From: Gamarada debralockiae
Taxonomy: Eukaryota > Ascomycota > Leotiomycetes > Helotiales > Hyphodiscaceae
Direction of reading: 5' to 3'
Assembly (NCBI GenBank): GCA_002803225.1
Contig: NXFV01001060.1
Coordinates: 1-19,496, forward strand
DNA length: 19,496 nt
Shown here: piece by piece, positions 1 through 9,027 of the stretch
How the letters are laid out: each line of letters starts with the position of its first letter
Position numbering within the stretch: position 1 is the first letter of the stretch
The notes under the pieces: model-generated
Seen by the model: only the letters and a program-made list of their open reading frames with translations
The model's database searches: none
Told to the model about the DNA's origin: nothing
Position numbers and translations under genes: made by a program

Positions 1-11
1 GGGGGGGGGGG
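1..11. other. Poly-G run at window start
   Basis: Eleven consecutive G residues begin the window, followed by ordinary sequence. This may be a contig edge or a sequencing artefact. The next ~275 bases hold nothing recognisable apart from the 3' flank of the minus-strand gene that ends at 287. Confidence 0.5.
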
Positions 12-286
12 CGATAGGCCGTAGTTCAGTGCACTACAAAAGACATTACAGAACTGTCAACGGCTTCAAACTTGAAACCTACAGGCTAGGCAGAATCATT
101 TGACATCATTTCAGAGCCATGCGAAAAGATCAAAGCATAAGCGCGTGATTCATTTGAATTGATAGCTAGAGCCTGGAATATCTCCCAAAAGCCAACATCC
201 AGTGCATTTCCATCCCCTCATTCATCCCAGACAAGAACCCTTTAGTTTTCACCCTAAATTCTCCCCCTACCCAAGCCCGTCCCATC

Positions 287-649
287 TCAACCAATAGTCT
301 CCCCACAAACCACCTTCCAAGAAACAACAGCATCATTCACACCCACGGTAGCAAAATTCGGAATATCAGTATTCAAGGTCTTAACTACGAGAGGGATCAC
401 GCAGTTAGATTTCTCATAGAGATGCACCGTGCACGGTGAATTCTCGTCAAGTGCCTCGCCATCCCAGTGCATTGAGCTGGTTTGGTCTTGGTATTCAGGG
501 TCGAGATCTGCGCAGTCGCGGCTGAAGAGATCGGATTCGTCTAGGATGAGGACTTGGTAGCCTGAGTTGCGGTAGAGGCGGAGACGCCAGGCCGATGTTA
601 TGGAGGGAAGGGTGAGGGCGATGAGGGTTGTGAGGGTTGTGAGCTTCAT
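287..649 (-). CDS. Small secreted cysteine-containing protein, 120 aa
   Basis: Single-exon gene. Residues 1-20 form a typical signal peptide: a Lys at position 3, a hydrophobic Leu/Thr/Ile core, and an SITSA|W cleavage site. The mature part of about 100 aa begins WRLRLYRNSGY and has four cysteines, enough for two disulphides. The spacing of aromatic and Cys residues (a VHLYEKSNC segment, then a terminal SWKVVC) is reminiscent of beta/gamma-crystallin-like small secreted fungal proteins; that resemblance is by eye only. The ATG at 647-649 is chosen because the signal peptide follows it at once. No catalytic motif is visible. The gene is divergent from the defensin gene at 1540, and on the minus strand a TATAAA lies about 150 bp upstream. 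It is likely extracellular, with an effector-like or antimicrobial role possible but unproven. Confidence 0.7.
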   Translation of the reverse strand: MKLTTLTTLIALTLPSITSAWRLRLYRNSGYQVLILDESDLFSRDCADLDPEYQDQTSSMHWDGEALDENSPCTVHLYEKSNCVIPLVVKTLNTDIPNFATVGVNDAVVSWKVVCGETIG

Positions 650-847
650 TGTTTGAGATGCGAGTTGAGTGATTATATTTGGAGGGAAGCCTCAGAACGT
701 ATGAGTCTGTGGAGATAGATGAAGAGAGTGATAGTAGAATGTTGAAGTATTGTGGTAGATGTGAACTGACTGATCCTTAGACATGCGTGAACAGTGTGGT
801 TTATACCTTGCGGGTGTAACAGTCACAAAATAGTCAAAATTTAAACC

Positions 848-873
848 AAAAAAATAAAAATAAAAATAAAAAT
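848..873. repeat. A-rich (TAAAAA)n low-complexity tract
   Basis: The top strand reads A-rich with three TAAAAA units. It lies between the two divergent promoters and could act as a poly(dA:dT) nucleosome-disfavouring element; that role is an inference. Confidence 0.6.
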
Positions 874-1405
874 CCCGTTCAAGCTACTCAAGAACTAATT
901 AAAGAGATGGAAATGTATTACGCCGTCAAAGGAATCGTCACGAATTTCGTGCTACCAAAGGAGCCAAACTCCCGTTCTCGGGTACAAGAACAGAAGGATC
1001 GGCGGCTCTTAGCCTCTTTTGTCTTAACCAATCAATCAGTTTGTGTGCCTTGAGAAACTTCTGACCTCAGACATTTGTTCAGCTGCATCCAGGTTTAAGT
1101 TACCCCGTGCAACAACCCCAAGAATGTAGAAACAAATCAGTATCAAGATACATGGAACAGTGTTCAACAATATGAGTATTTTAAGAACGTTGCATTCTTG
1201 ATCCTTCCGACCAAGCTGTCACAAACTTCAGCTTCATATTCGTGAACATGGTTGAGATACCAAGGTGAAAGGGATCGTTAGAGGAATACAGATCTAAAAA
1301 TTGCGTCCGGATGAATGGAAATCAAAGTTCGACAGAATAAGACGGATGAAAGTTACAACTCTCCCAAAAAATAACAGAACGAAGAAGTATGCCCATCACA
1401 AAGTC

Positions 1406-1413
1406 TATTTAAA
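1406..1413 (+). promoter_or_regulatory. TATA-like box of the defensin gene
   Basis: TATTTAAA lies 127 bp upstream of the defensin ATG. It is followed by a CA-rich, CT-containing leader (CATCATCAAACACATAC, then CTTTTCACAAAC) typical of fungal transcription start regions and 5' UTRs. Confidence 0.45.
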
Positions 1414-1539
1414 CCTCTCAGCAGCACCCTCTTGGAATACCCCTCACAACATCATCAAACACATACTTGTCTTTTCACAAACGCCCAAAACCAACACAAC
1501 ACACTTCCTCGTCTCAACACGACCTCAATCAAAATCAAC

Positions 1540-1964
1540 ATGCAATTCCTCAAGATCTCCGCTCTCGTTCTCCCCATCCTCGCCGGCGTCATGGCCGCTC
1601 CCGCAGCAGAGCCAGCAGCAATGGCCCAACCCTACCGCGAGGAGCCCGCACCAGGCCAAGAAGAATGGTCCCCCATCCCTTCCCCTTCCGCTATTTCCGC
1701 CAGGTCCGACATAGCAAAGCGCAGCTTTGGATGTCCTGGAGATGCCCAACAATGCAACGATCATGTGAGATGCTCACCGAATTCTGTCAAGCTTGTGTTA
1801 CTGACAACACCGCAGTGCATTACTCTTGGAGGTGGACGTTCTGGAGGCTATTGCGGTGGTGGTTTCTGGTTCTTTCATCCGTAAGTGAAGCTTGTTGGTG
1901 GATGAGTGCTTGAAGATGGTTGCTGATGTGTTTTGATAGGACTTGTATTTGTGTGTTTAGCTGA
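1540..1964 (+). CDS. Preprodefensin, fungal CS-alpha-beta type (eurocin/micasin/plectasin-like)
   Basis: Exons 1540-1764, 1816-1880 and 1940-1964 give 104 aa. Residues 1-20 are a signal peptide ending MAA. An acidic, Pro-rich propeptide follows, ending in Lys-Arg at 60-61, a Kex2 site. The mature peptide is 43 aa with six cysteines spaced C-x6-C-x3-C-x11-C-x10-C-x-C. It contains FGCPGDA, LGGGRSGGYC and HPTC, close to the known fungal defensin eurocin as I recall it. Intron 1 (51 nt) starts GTGAGA, has CTGAC, and ends CGCAG. It is a multiple of three without stops, so it reads through and disguises the gene. Intron 2 (59 nt) starts GTAAGT, has CTGAT, and ends ATAG. Without splicing the frame ends at TAA 1882-1884 and the last two cysteines are lost. 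The family acts on Gram-positive bacteria by binding lipid II. The product is likely secreted and antibacterial. Confidence 0.88.
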
Positions 1965-2765
1965 AGGATGAGGACTTGAAATAATGAAATGGGGCGATTT
2001 GGTAACTTTGAGTTTGAGATATTTGGTGCTGCTGAAAAGGGGTGTTGGCTCTCAGTTGTTTCTGATTCTGGCTATTGAATTTTCGACCCTCGTTCAACGT
2101 TATTGTATCTGAGTTCTTTAGCTTTGCAATTACTCATTCTCTCGACCGATTCCCTTTTTGTGAATTCAAATTCATATGAATATCTGCTGCATTGCGGCCA
2201 CCTCGAATTTGACTCTCTCCTAGAATTTCTCCTACGGCCTAAAGACCGGCCCTCATTTTAATCCAGTAAAGTGAGGGTTTGAATACTTTATATATTGTGG
2301 GGGTGAGTTTTCAGGTGGGGTGTTTATGTCAAAACCATGTAATTTTCTGATCAGAGGTTAAGCCTCATTTACTAAAGATGCCAAACTCTCGCCGAGACGT
2401 CCTTAAGCCTTTCTTAATATTGGCTTTTTAGGTGCCTAATAACCTATAACTAAGCTACTATAAATCTTGAGGAAGGATAAGGTGTATATTAATAACAGCT
2501 ATAATAATATTTGTTTTAACAGGTTTATATTAAATATATATATCAACGTCGGAATGACCTTTACGTATCTGGGAAGTTCGCGGCCGCAAAAAGACCTGAA
2601 TTGTGTATCCAAGTCCTATTTAGTTAACCTGGATCCCGCACTAGCTCAAGCTAACCAACATTCCGTAGTGCTGGAAAGCAACACCCGCTAGAACCAAGAC
2701 TCTGGCCATGACTCTAGCGATGCCTTGAGCAACAACATGGACACTAGTGACGGAGTGCAGCTTTC
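1965..2765. other. AT-rich gene-free stretch 3' of the defensin
   Basis: The defensin 3' flank leads into AT-rich sequence, including about 2430-2560 with many TAA/ATA steps. A 74-codon frame at 2467-2691 has poor composition and no recognisable motif. No gene is supported. The base composition resembles DNA eroded by RIP or transposon decay. Confidence 0.5.
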
Positions 2766-3292
2766 GTGCCTATGGACATAGACCGCCACGTTCAAGCAGC
2801 ACATGTGCTTCAGAAATATAATTTTACTTTTCCTGGCTATGACATCAACAACGATGACGACGGAGGAGGAGGATTCTCGGAGCCTAGAAATCCAGTCGAC
2901 CACCCGCAATCGGTCGGTAGAGATCATTCATTTGAATATATCTTTCCTAGCAATGACATCAATCAAATAAAGGGTTTTACAAACCAGACCAGCTGAAACG
3001 CCATATTAGAGCGGTCTATAGGGACTCAAATCTAAATTGTACCTTCCCTGATTGTAATAACAATCACGGAAAGGGATTTCCATATCCTGCAAATTTGACA
3101 GCCCACGTTCGATTGGTCCATTCAGGTCAAAAGTCTAGTTACACCTTCCCTGGCTGTGATAACAATCAAAGACAGAGGTTTAGTCCTAAATGTTTGAAAC
3201 GTCACTTTCAATTAAGGCATTCGGGCAAGAATCCAACTATACCTCTCCTTCCTATGGCAACAATGGAGAATGCTTTGCGAACAATGATATGA
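2766..3292 (+). pseudogene. Degenerate C2H2 zinc-finger array
   Basis: Two reading frames, shifted near 2975-2990, carry four to five diverged finger units. The unit is Y/C-TFPGC-(acidic/Asn stretch)-F-x5-L-x2-H-x4-H. The best finger, from about 3035, has C-x4-C (CTFPDC), then GFPYPANLTAH and a second His (RLVH). The next has PGCDNN and LKRHFQLRH but lacks its first Cys (Tyr instead). The upstream half shows FTFPGYD, DRHVQAAH and YIFPSND, with Cys lost. DQLKRHIRAVY has Tyr where the second His belongs. The frame change and lost ligands mark it as a relic. Functional forms of this type bind nucleic acid. No start codon in good context was found. Confidence 0.6.
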
Positions 3293-3779
3293 TACTTGAG
3301 TGGAGGTCGGTGGCTATTTCGGAGAGGCTAAGAGGTGAAGGAATTGCACTGTCAGCCATCTAGGCTCATGATATCATATTCTCCCAGCACATTTAGGTCC
3401 TAAGTTTGACCACAGAGAAACCCTCTTGGATCCAGCTAGTCTCTTTTTCCGGCATAGGCCGGGACAAAGCTGGAGTTATGTCAGACCTGTTTCTATATAA
3501 CTTGAAGTTCATTATCTCTTCTCTAAAATCTCTACAGATCATTACCAAAATCAAAAAGCGTATTCCCCTGTCTTATCAAGTAATACCGGTTTTTCTCACT
3601 TTTAGCAGCCTCTTTATATATAAAATCGAGCCATGCACTTTGCATAGGAGGGATGGAATAGTTAGTAGTAGCGGATTAGCACAATTATTCTAGGCTTAGG
3701 GATAGCTGCGCCGATTAATGGTTCGCTGTTCTTTAGAATTTTCGTTTACCGAGGAGCACCGGTTGATGGGTAGTGTGAA
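3293..3779. other. No gene seen
   Basis: Frames in this interval are short, lack recognisable motifs, and overlap on both strands. A 95-codon plus frame at 3406-3693 has no family signature. Nothing further is supported. Confidence 0.4.
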
Positions 3780-4493
3780 GTTGTTAAAGTCACAGGATTT
3801 TGAGCCCAAGAACTACATATTCATTTCCCAAGGAGATATCGAGTGCAGTGAGCTCAAGGGTAGTGCGGGACCTCGACGACGTCATATCGTCTTTGAAAAG
3901 TGGCATTTCCTCCGGCTCGTACAGACACATGTAGCAAATCACTCCGAAGATAAAAGTAGGTCTTCCCATATAGGACTGTTGATATGGATTTCAGTTGCTG
4001 ACTGAGAAAAGCGCTGCCCAAAAAAGGATGAAGAAGAGACAAAAATCCAAGAGAACATTATGTTGACTGGCTCAAAGCTATTTTCTTCCACCAACACTGA
4101 AAAATCGCGACTCGGACCATGAAATGTTAGAGGCGAAAGTAGCATTTCTAGGAAAATCCACAGCCCCCATGTATGCTCAAACTAATATCGAAGTTGACTG
4201 AAAATCAGATGTAGCCAACATCCATCACTGCACGATGGAAGAGACTGGTAATTCAAGTGAAATCCTCAGAATACAAAGAAAGCCGAACATTTGTCAGTGC
4301 GGGAGAGTCTTTGTGTATATATATGAGTATCACTCGACAGGGAAGATGTATTTTGGACTTGTCTTGCAGATTTTCGGGTTGATCGTGAAATACTTTCGTG
4401 TGTCTCTGTTGGGAACGAAAGGAATGATATCGAAAAGTGGGATGACAGCGCAAAAGGGAACGGCATCTATAATTACAAAGATGATCTCCGAAT
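3780..4493 (-). pseudogene. Possible downstream part of a decayed minus-strand gene
   Basis: On the minus strand, protein-like segments appear in alternating frames. Examples are a segment with RDTRKYFTINPK near 4330-4420, one with FEPVNIMFSWIF near 4030-4075, and one with LDISLGNEYVVLGLK near 3800-3860. Each is interrupted by stops or frame changes. They continue in the same direction as the better-preserved relic at 4494-5081, so they may be its 3' part. A competing 171-codon plus frame at 4235-4750 has no recognisable motif and may be antisense shadow. I do not recognise a family. Confidence 0.25.
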
Positions 4494-5081
4494 TTATACA
4501 AATGGCAAAGGCTTGGACTTTGAGAGGCATTGACTTTTCCCGAAGCGGTCTGCGAATAGGAGGAGATCGAACACCTCCAGTAAGGCAAAGGCTCTTCTCT
4601 GGAGTTTCTCCTTTAACGCTGTTTGAGAGATCAAAGAAGCTTGAGGGAAAAGATAGGTCTTTACAAATCCTGAGAACATCTCCTCAATCAGATCGGGATT
4701 TATTTCTTTCCTATGATAAAAGTGCTGGAACTCCGAAAAGCATGAGCTAGGTAGAGGTGATACGGGGTCGGAAATGCGCTTTTTGGAAATCTAGCAGCCT
4801 CCTTTTTTCAAGTGTGCCAAAGTCAGAGTGGAGTTCACTGTTCGAAGTAATTCGATGACAATTCTCAAGAAAGCAAAAACAGCTTCTTCACATTCAGCAA
4901 CTGTGTGGCAAATAAACTGTGTGGCCCGACGAAAGAGCTAGAGGAAGTAACCTTCAAGAAGCTTAACATCTTCAGAGGGAATACTGTAGGGTTTTGTTAG
5001 GGGAGACAGGGCGGGGACGCTTTGATTGAAGTGCAATTGCGAGAGATTTCGTCTTAGTTCTGTGCCGAGGGAGGCAGGACG
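4494..5081 (-). pseudogene. Unrecognised coding relic, 194 sense codons with two in-frame TAG stops
   Basis: A single minus-strand frame runs from a plausible 3' splice site (CTAACAG, just before 5081) to TAA at 4494. It is broken only by TAG at 4940-4938 and at 4793-4791. Composition is strongly protein-like and helical: LGTELRRNLSQLHF, PSEDVKLLEGYF, then RRATQFICHTVAECEEAVF, LIEEMFSGFVKTYLF and ALLEVFDLLLFADRFGKSQ. Both stops are TAG, as expected from CAG after RIP-type C-to-T change. Alternatively, the second TAG could end a 48-nt intron (4838-4791: GTGAAC, CTGAC, TAG) that keeps the frame. I do not recognise the family. A helical regulatory domain is possible, but no function is claimed. 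Confidence 0.45.
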
Positions 5082-5161
5082 CTGTTAGATAACAATGAAA
5101 ATGAAAGCGGCAGCGAGATGACCAAAGACAGCGAAAAAAAGGGATGACAATGACAATAGCT

Positions 5162-5729
5162 TCAGGTGTCCCAAGGTAAATGAACAATTCTCAACTTGAC
5201 TGAGTATACTGTGATCTCCGGGCTGCGCTCGTTATTGAAATTGGACTTGCCCGCCTGGCTCTTGCTGGAAATGGCATAATCAGTGTCGAAGTCTATAGGA
5301 TCTTGATGAAGTTTGCCTTCTGTTCCGAAAGTTTGGAAGACCTTTATACCTCAACTCAAATCTCATATCCTGCTAGAAACGGTCATTATTGATAACCAAA
5401 AATAGGACAGGACATATTCTTTTTAGGAATGGCGCAGAATTTCCCGATGAAGCGCAATCGGTGAATCACACGATGAAGGATGCCGGTTGTGCAAAGTCCC
5501 AGTAGTCATGTCCGAGAGCGCTGTTCCGTTCATACCAAAACTCGACCATTTGTAAGACTCTGTTGAGCACTCCAGGTTCAATGCAATCGCTACTAATCCT
5601 GGTCATCCACGACGGATGTGAACAAGCAATTGAGACGTTCGCTTCTTGCAGTGCCAGTGAGAATGGACGGTACTGAGGACGGCGTTGAGAGCGGCATCGA
5701 CTTCGTACTTCGTCAGATTTGTCCTTCTC
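5162..5729 (-). pseudogene. Possible upstream exons of the same minus-strand relic
   Basis: Two further minus-strand segments read like protein. One is 5729-5466 (87 codons, containing NRVLQMVEFWYERNSALGHD and YWDFAQPA). The other is 5350-5162 (62 codons, containing FGTEGKLHQDPIDFDTDYA). Both lie upstream of the 4494-5081 relic in the same direction, but in different frames and with no clean splice sites that I can join. A 135-codon frame at 6010-5603 overlaps the first in another frame and contains TKYEVDAALNAVLS. No family is recognised, and the link between segments is an inference. Confidence 0.25.
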
Positions 5730-6195
5730 TTAAATGGGTTCGCAAATTTTATAATGTTCTCATTCATGATGATGCGATGTAGAACCTCTTCTCTGTATAA
5801 ACTCTTTAAGGGTCGCCGAAGCCAGAAAATTACGGTTTGTCGAGTGCAGAGCGTCGTGAGCTTTCGGCTTGGTCTAGAATTGATTTTCAGGCGAGCAAGA
5901 ACAACCTCTTGTTTCTGTCTAGCTTGCGTGGTGATCTCTTCATTTATTTCTTGAGGGCAGGTTGGGCGGTGCTGAGACTTAATGGAAGTTGGCGATAGTT
6001 CCCGACTCACTTGGTGCCTGGTTTGCTGGACAAGCCAAAACCAACATGTGGTGGCAGAGTTGAAGCTCCTTAGAAGTCATCGTCGCTGTCTTACAGATAT
6101 AGAATTAACATTCATTCTTAGTCGGAAGTGGGGTATTGGATATACAGATACCTCCGTAGTTGAAATCCGGCTTGCTTGCGCGGGAGCTTACAGTC
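5730..6195. other. No gene assigned
   Basis: This holds only the upstream part of the overlapping minus-strand frame 6010-5603 and short plus-strand frames. None has a recognisable motif or start context. Confidence 0.35.
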
Positions 6196-6602
6196 CATCC
6201 AGGGTAGAGAAAAGTTCATCCAGAGTAGAAAAACACTCTAGTAAATTACGCTTTTTTTTTCTACCCTGGCTGAGCTTTGACAGTATGCTGTGAGCATATG
6301 CTCAGCTAATATTGAGAATATGCTAAAGCCTAAAGTATAGCTCAAGCATATGCTCAACTTTAGCTGAGCATATGCTAAGTATATACTTAATAGAACTATC
6401 ATGCCCGACGCCTATCTCCTCAGGGGCGGATCCCTTCGAAGCCCTTTGGGTCGGAGGAGCCCCTACCCCACTTCCGTCAGGCTTAAGGGCGGTATTTTCA
6501 AAGTTAAATCTGGGAGTAAGTTAATTATCTTAAGTACACGCGTGAATTCTCTACCCTGGGTGAGCTCGTGCCGAAGTTTACCCCTCTACTCTGGATGAAC
6601 TT
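6196..6602. mobile_element. MITE-like inverted-repeat element with subterminal repeats
   Basis: A perfect 18-bp inverted repeat, AAGTTCATCCAGAGTAGA, lies at 6212-6229 (left) and, as reverse complement, at 6585-6602 (right). The left end carries a second, tandem copy of the motif 22 bp upstream (CATCCAGGGTAGA from 6196). The inverted form CTACCCTGG recurs at 6261-6269 and 6551-6559, followed by GCTGAGCT or GTGAGCT. The interior holds three copies of a GAGCATATGCT(C/A)-type palindrome. No transposase is encoded. I could not fix a target-site duplication, so the exact ends are uncertain. Confidence 0.6.
6292..6376. repeat. Three short palindromes built on AGCATATGCT
   Basis: GAGCATATGCTC at 6292-6303 is a perfect 12-bp palindrome. 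Near copies occur at about 6345-6355 (AAGCATATGCTC) and 6366-6376 (GAGCATATGCT). They are separated by related AT-rich arms (AGAATATGCTAAAG, TTTAGCTGAGC). They lie inside the MITE-like element and may fold as a hairpin. Confidence 0.6.
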
Positions 6603-7802
6603 GAAACCGCTTGCGCGGAGTAAGAAACTCTCGCTTGGACGTCGTGGGGTTCCGAAGCGCGGCTGAGATGCAGCCTTCACCGGAAATGCAGGGTAAATAG
6701 CGCAAAGCCATTCACGTGGTGTGGGAAACCCTGTCCTTTGCGAACCGGCGACGATGCCAATTCTACTACCATTTGATTTGGTGATATTGTGTTTTGGGCG
6801 TGCTTTCGTATTCCCTAAGCCGTGGACGTTACTGTCCCCTATTATGGATGGGCAAAGCACCCAGTCGTCCAGGTGAGAGATGGAACGAGGGATACTAGTT
6901 CCCCAAATTTTATGTTCAGTAATGAGCATAAAGGGCTTAAATCAATACTGCCTAGTAAGAACATTCATAACCAAACTCTGCCTTGGGCCACTTTAGATCC
7001 AATCACACCCCCTAAGCATCCACGACATATTTCTGGCACACTAAACACACCAACACAGCGCCCGCTGAGATTCCAATGATTACACCATTAGCACGACAAC
7101 AAATAGATCATCTGCACTCTTCCTGGATTCCCATTGCAATCAAACCCCATTAGTTTCCATAGACTTGTGAATGTATTAGCTTGAAGCTCGGATCTCAACC
7201 ATGGGCTACTTGCATGGGTCAGCTGGCTGTAGAGTTACAACTTCTCCTCCTTCAGTGTCTTGACCTTGGATCGTAACGGGTGGCATTACGATGATTGGAA
7301 TTGCAAGTCGTAGAGAACGTTCTTGTCTGTTTGGATATTTTGATGTTGACTGAAGTAGTATCAAAATTCAGAGCGAAAAAAAGATAGCAACGAGTTGTGG
7401 AAGTTCTGAGTGACAGCGTGGGCAAAAGATAATTCCACTCGGACAGTAGGAGAAGGGGAATGGCCATATTCGCTCTTGAGTAGGTTGCAAATCAGACGGC
7501 GATAGTAGGTGATACTGTTGAAGGACCGGTAGACGGAAGCGGAAACCAAACACCAAATTGCTACAAAGTCTGCATCTAGTTGGGTGGAACTGCATGTAGG
7601 CTGCATAACATGCTTGTGATCATGAGCTCATGCACGAGTCCATTGACTCGTAGATAGCCGAAAACAAAAACGAATATCCCCATACATCGATTTCTCACTC
7701 CACGCCAGCTTTACAAATCTCGTGCCGCAATTGGCCACCATGTGGATACGAATACAACAAGGATTTAAGCGAGAACACTGAGCTTCGAATGTGCAAGGGT
7801 AC
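6603..7802. other. About 1.2 kb without a supported gene
   Basis: Short frames occur on both strands, the longest being the 134-codon minus frame at 6929-6525, which runs into the inverted-repeat element. Minus-strand frames around 7252-7606 (71-81 codons) overlap each other and show no known motif. I see no RNA gene or other repeat here. Confidence 0.35.
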
Positions 7803-7886
7803 TGTGCTGGCAAAGACCAAAGCTGGGAAACGTTGGGTGGCTAATGTGCTGGCAAAGGCCAAAGCTGGGAAACGTTGGGCGGCAAT
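7803..7886. repeat. Two-copy 42-bp tandem repeat
   Basis: Copy 1 (7803-7844) and copy 2 (7845-7886) both start TGTGCTGGCAAAG and contain CCAAAGCTGGGAAACGTTGGG. They differ at one internal base (A/G) and near the 3' end. The unit is 14 codons long, but no supported reading frame uses it. Confidence 0.8.
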
Positions 7887-8762
7887 CTAGGCGAATCATT
7901 CCCTCACCCAGGAACGGAGCCGAGAGACGACTCCCTTAGCTCAACACATGCAGTCTTCGGACGCTGAGAGAACAGCTTGATAGGTTCTATTCGTTGAGTT
8001 ATTTATGAAGGAGAGGAGGTTTCTTGTCATGTTTCCAAATGCAGGAGAATTTGCCACCCAGCATCGTCGACACTGGCACCATTCTTTTCTGGCAGAGTCA
8101 CTTGCATATATATACGTTAGCCTTATTGTATTACAAAGACTTATCACAAATTCCTTTCTTATAGGACTATGGGCGCGGATCTGTGTGCGCTTCGTCTTTG
8201 ACCTTTTTTTCTTCTCTGCCATCATCACGCGGGGCGGAGATGTAGACAGTAAGAGGTTATCCAACATATCCTCTCACAGCAAAAATATACGTTATCCCGA
8301 CTTGCGATTCAACTACCCTCGGCCTCAGGATTGCTGCGTGGCTGCTCCATCCTTGGATGGCAGTAAAGATTAGAAATAGCCTTAATTATACGTTGATGTT
8401 GATGACAGCTGGGTGTTCTGGGATCTTTTGGATTGTGCACGTCTCACACGTAAGTACATTTTGCGAACGCCCTCGTCCATCATCGCGCAGAATCCAATCA
8501 TCGTCGCTAGATCGGTGTTATGCAGCCTTTACGAAAGGTTCGCCATTCTGCCTTGCGGGTCGGAGCGTATCAGCGTTGCGCTATGCAATTCTCCCTGTCA
8601 GGCCTCCGCCATCGCTTAGCGCTTACCATGGTCGTTGACAATGTGTCGATTAAGGCCTCTGTGTGTTTTTATTCCAACCACCCATCGCTCGTCAAATAAA
8701 TCGTGCAGATCGACGTCAAGCCACTAAGCCATTGTGACACCAAGAACCCTTTTTTATCGCAA
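7887..8762. other. No gene supported
   Basis: Frames at 8005-8373 and 8357-8638 on plus, and 8267-7941 on minus, overlap and have no recognisable domains. The 68-codon frame at 8413-8619 has a protein-like look (ARSVLCSLYERFAILP) but cannot be tied to a family. A relic exon is possible. Confidence 0.3.
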
Positions 8763-9027
8763 AATTAAACAAGGCAATCAGACCTCGCTGCTTGCATTAG
8801 ATGCCACCGCAGAAATACTTTCGGTCTAATATTCTGAACCAATACTGTTCCAGCCCTAAAAGACCCGCGGCCGGCATTCAATGGCATTTCCGCAATGTAG
8901 CCATGGCCAGCAAGCCACCGTTCCACAACAACGACTTGGAGCACCGAAATCTCAATTAAACAAGGCAACCAGAACTTTTATGCTTGTACCATAAGGAATG
9001 TTTGCGGTCTGATATTCTGAATGAATC
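8763..9027. repeat. Diverged direct repeat, about 75 bp, 191 bp apart
   Basis: AATTAAACAAGGCAA at 8763-8777 recurs at 8954-8968. Each copy is followed by CAGA, a TGCTTG block, and then GCGGTCTGATATTCTGAA, which in the first copy reads TCGGTCTAATATTCTGAA. The copies end near 8840 and 9027. The pattern suggests two copies of an old repeat or a local duplication. No ORF spans it. Confidence 0.6.

Larger units (their letters stand above)
650..1539. promoter_or_regulatory. Shared divergent intergenic region of two secreted-protein genes
   Basis: About 890 bp separate the start codons of the minus-strand secreted protein and the plus-strand defensin. The minus-strand gene has a TATAAA (plus TTTATA at 800-805). 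The plus-strand gene has TATTTAAA at 1406-1413. The region holds an A-rich tract and no convincing ORF. Co-regulation is possible but is not shown by the sequence. Confidence 0.4.

Noticed and set aside
1301..1913. Three overlapping plus-strand frames and a minus frame around the defensin
   Set aside because: They are shadows of the defensin exons or 5' leader. Only the frame from 1540 has a signal peptide, Kex2 site and cysteine pattern.
4235..4750. 171-codon plus-strand ORF
   Set aside because: No motif or start context, and the minus strand across 4494-4750 reads much more like protein.
6401..6598. 65-codon plus frame inside the inverted-repeat element
   Set aside because: It runs to the element's end repeat and has no recognisable domain; most likely chance.
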